From assembly GCA_003132905.1 (NCBI GenBank), contig PKZC01000356.1:26102-33687 (forward strand): a stretch of DNA of 7,586 nt, written 5' to 3'. Positions 6,098 through 7,586 of the stretch are shown piece after piece. The stretch is from Bryobacterales bacterium (GTDB taxonomy: Bacteria > Acidobacteriota > Terriglobia > Bryobacterales > Bryobacteraceae). The translations under genes were made by a program, and so were the position numbers. A model generated the notes under the pieces. The model was not told where the DNA came from. It searched no databases and saw only the letters and a program-made list of their open reading frames with translations. Within the stretch, counting starts at the first letter, position 1. Every line of letters begins with the position of its first letter.

Positions 6098-6113
6098 CAG
6101 GACCTAGAGAGAT

Positions 6114-6120
6114 GAGAGGA
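6114..6120 (+). promoter_or_regulatory. Ribosome binding site fixing the hydrolase start
   Basis: GAGAGGA lies 6 nt before ATG 6127. It is the best Shine-Dalgarno match in the region and excludes the earlier in-frame start at 5989, placing the start directly in front of a signal peptide. Confidence 0.75.
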
Positions 6121-6126
6121 ACCGAA

Positions 6127-7125
6127 ATGTTCAATATGAACCGCGTTATTCTTTCTTGCTGCCTGCTCGCCGCAGTGCTGCTCCAGGCACAGCCGCCGGC
6201 CGCCGCTCCCGCTAAGCCCGACTCGGATGCGGTGAAGGCTCTAATCGAAAAGGCAAAGAAAACGGCTGGGCCGGAATGGGCTGGAGAAGCTCATTTTTTC
6301 TGCGAAGCGCCGCGCCCTAATCGCCCGGACGATCCGCCCATCGAACCGACCAAGATTTTCGACAACGTGTACGCCATCGGCAACCAGGGAACGGTCGCAT
6401 ATGTTATCAGCACTTCAGACGGGTTGATGATGATCGATTCGCTGGCGGCCAATCAGGTGGATACTCAGCTTTTGCCGGGATTTCAGAAGCTTGGATTGGA
6501 TCCCGCCATGATCAAGACCGTGATCATCGCCCACGGCCACGCAGACCATTTCGGCGGATCGTTCTATCTGCAGGAACATTACAACTCGCACATCTACGTA
6601 TCTGCTGCGGATTGGGATCTGATCGCTCATCCACCCGCGCCACCGCCGGGAGCAAACCAGAACAAGGGCCCCGCCGGTCCGCCCGTGACGCCGCCTAGAA
6701 AAGATATGGTCATCACCGAAGGCCAGCCCATTGTGCTTGGCGACGAGAAGGTGATGCCGTTCGCCATCCCCGGACACACGCCGGGGTCCATGGGATTTAT
6801 TTTCCCCGTGAAAGACCAAGGGAAGACACATATGGCCGCGCTTTACGGCGGAACCGTGCTCCTTACCGGGATTATTTCGGATGAAGGCCTTCAGCAATAC
6901 CTGAAGTCGATCGCCCATTTCAAAGAAGAAACGAAAAAGGCCAAAGTTGATGTGGAACTTCAGAATCATCCTCTGATGGATGGCCTGCCCGAGAAGCTGG
7001 AAAAGCTCAAGACGCGCAGCAAGGGAGAGCCGAATCCGTTCATCGTTGGACAGGCCAATTACGGAAAGTTCCTGGATGTAATGTCTGAATGCATGGACGT
7101 CCAGATCGCGCGCCGCAAAGAGTAG
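6127..7125 (+). CDS. Secreted metallo-beta-lactamase-fold hydrolase, B3-like
   Basis: A 332-residue exported zinc hydrolase. A signal peptide (hydrophobic about 7-20, probable cleavage near LLQAQ) is followed by a linker and the MBL core from about 75: FDNVYAIGNQGTVAYVI, DGLMMIDSL, then H136-G-H138-A-D140-H141 (HGHADHFGG), H217 in PGHTPGSMGF, and H281 in QNHPLMDG. Together these are the six zinc ligands expected of subclass B3 (H116/H118/H196 and D120/H121/H263 in standard numbering). A Pro/Gly-rich insertion at about 169-190 lies between the metal motifs. The C-terminal region (282-332) is mostly charged and helical. B3-like proteins of soil bacteria include true carbapenemases and many hydrolases of other substrates (lactones, phosphoesters), so lactamase activity is only a possibility. 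Start at ATG 6127 chosen on the ribosome site. It is co-directional with the HbpS/GlcG gene 29 nt downstream. Confidence 0.92.
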   Translation: MFNMNRVILSCCLLAAVLLQAQPPAAAPAKPDSDAVKALIEKAKKTAGPEWAGEAHFFCEAPRPNRPDDPPIEPTKIFDNVYAIGNQGTVAYVISTSDGLMMIDSLAANQVDTQLLPGFQKLGLDPAMIKTVIIAHGHADHFGGSFYLQEHYNSHIYVSAADWDLIAHPPAPPPGANQNKGPAGPPVTPPRKDMVITEGQPIVLGDEKVMPFAIPGHTPGSMGFIFPVKDQGKTHMAALYGGTVLLTGIISDEGLQQYLKSIAHFKEETKKAKVDVELQNHPLMDGLPEKLEKLKTRSKGEPNPFIVGQANYGKFLDVMSECMDVQIARRKE

Positions 7126-7154
7126 CAACACGGATCGAAAGGACGGAGCTTCTG

Positions 7155-7586
7155 ATGTCAAAAACACTTTTCACTAGGTGCGCTGCCGCAACGGCGTTGC
7201 TCATCTCCGCTGCATCCGTCGCGCAGTCCGAACAAGGACTCATTGTCCATAAGGCGCTGTCGCTCGACATGGCGATGGCCATGACCCAAGGCTCCCTCGC
7301 TAAGTGCAGAGAGCTTCACTATAAGTGCGCCGTTACGGTGCTCGACGCTACCGGACGAACCATCATCGCACTCCAGGATGACGGAGCCAATCTGCACCGG
7401 TTCGATGTATCCCGCAAGAAAGCCTACACCGCGCTGGTGTATCGGAAGCCTTCCAGGGAAGTGGTGGAGGGATGGTCGAAGAAGACCGCTGAGCCCGTGC
7501 CGCTGCTCGAGGGCACTATGCCGAATCCGCCGATTGAAGGCACCATCGACATGGGCGGCGGCATTCCGATCGTCGTGGATCAAGAC
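7155..7586 (+). CDS. Secreted HbpS/GlcG-family (DUF336) protein, partial at right edge
   Basis: 144 codons are present, translated by hand from ATG 7155, and the frame is open at the window end. The N-terminus is a signal peptide (SKTLFTR, hydrophobic about 8-21, probable cleavage near SVAQS), so it should be periplasmic or extracellular. The rest follows the heme-binding HbpS/GlcG fold: a helix of repeated Ala/Met (LSLDMAMAMTQGSLAKC), a strand CAVTVLDATGRTIIAL, DDGANLHRFDVSRKKAYTAL and GGGIPIVVD; the usual IGAIGVSG-like end would lie beyond the window. HbpS of Streptomyces is an extracellular heme-binding redox sensor; GlcG accompanies glycolate oxidase. Several members have no known role, so heme binding is family inference. 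The ribosome site ACGGAG is 6 nt before the start. It is probably in an operon with the metallo-hydrolase. Confidence 0.85.
   Translation, partial: MSKTLFTRCAAATALLISAASVAQSEQGLIVHKALSLDMAMAMTQGSLAKCRELHYKCAVTVLDATGRTIIALQDDGANLHRFDVSRKKAYTALVYRKPSREVVEGWSKKTAEPVPLLEGTMPNPPIEGTIDMGGGIPIVVDQD

Larger units (their letters stand above)
5926..6126. promoter_or_regulatory. Divergent intergenic control region
   Basis: These 201 nt separate the minus-strand oxidoreductase from the plus-strand metallo-hydrolase. I see no gene here: the plus-strand frame open from 5989 lacks family similarity and simply runs into the hydrolase signal peptide. From left to right it contains two adjoining palindromes (5928-5947), a sigma70-like promoter facing left (5946-5975), an AAGAC/GTCTT cluster (5999-6035), an extended -10 facing right (6078-6086) overlapped by a 15-bp inverted repeat (6083-6097), and the hydrolase ribosome site (6114-6120). 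Confidence 0.7.

Noticed and set aside
5989..6126. Upstream in-frame start for the metallo-hydrolase
   Set aside because: It would bury the signal peptide and has no ribosome site, whereas ATG 6127 has GAGAGGA at 6 nt and begins directly with a signal peptide.
6415..7167. Long antisense open frame (250 codons) opposite the metallo-hydrolase
   Set aside because: Low-complexity, His/Arg-rich translation without recognisable domains; it is opposite a gene with clear motifs and is a typical high-GC shadow.
1..7586. CRISPR array, tRNA/rRNA gene, transposase, phage or toxin-antitoxin genes
   Set aside because: No repeat-spacer pattern, cloverleaf, DDE-type protein or small paired genes were found; nearly all sequence is explained by the genes listed.

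Overview
The window reads like the chromosome of an environmental, probably acidobacterial bacterium of the Solibacter/Bryobacter type. This is inferred from family content: paired DUF6644-like membrane proteins, a secreted kelch propeller, a Gfo/Idh/MocA oxidoreductase, a secreted metallo-beta-lactamase-fold protein and a secreted HbpS/GlcG protein, with moderately high GC and dense packing. No rRNA, tRNA or marker gene fixes the taxon. I see no CRISPR array, insertion sequence, phage gene or RNA gene.

Layout. From about 5925 down to 1 everything is on the minus strand. A five-gene run starts at 5925/5913: Gfo/Idh/MocA oxidoreductase, MFS transporter of the anion:cation symporter type, secreted six-bladed kelch protein, and two tandem DUF6644-like four-helix membrane proteins. 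Gaps are 3 to 36 nt, so this is probably one transcript. After a 130-nt gap holding a weak terminator-like hairpin and a CpxR-box-like site comes a second unit: an OmpR/CpxR-type response regulator (TTG start) overlapping by 4 nt a sensor histidine kinase that runs off the left edge.

To the right of 5925 a 201-nt divergent control region separates the minus-strand run from a plus-strand pair: a secreted B3-like metallo-beta-lactamase-fold enzyme with a complete set of zinc ligands and, 29 nt downstream, a secreted HbpS/GlcG-family protein cut by the right edge. The control region is rich in symmetry: an 8-bp and a 12-bp perfect palindrome lie back to back in front of the oxidoreductase, a 15-bp inverted repeat overlaps an extended -10 element in front of the metallo-hydrolase, and an AAGAC/GTCTT cluster sits between them.

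How they may work together. The oxidoreductase, transporter and kelch protein form a plausible uptake-and-oxidation set for a sugar acid or related carbohydrate: a periplasmic propeller acting on or binding the substrate, a proton-coupled importer and a cytoplasmic NAD(P)-dependent dehydrogenase. The same three superfamilies handle sialic acid in E. coli (NanM, NanX/YjhB, NanY/YjhC), but the transporter here looks more like the hexuronate/galactonate branch, so the substrate is open. The two-component pair resembles envelope-stress CpxAR in regulator type and possible autoregulation. No obviously new multi-gene defence or mobile system was found; the most unusual items are the 10-bp-period repeat fused to a gene start, the operator-like palindromes, and the paired membrane proteins with conserved intramembrane histidines.
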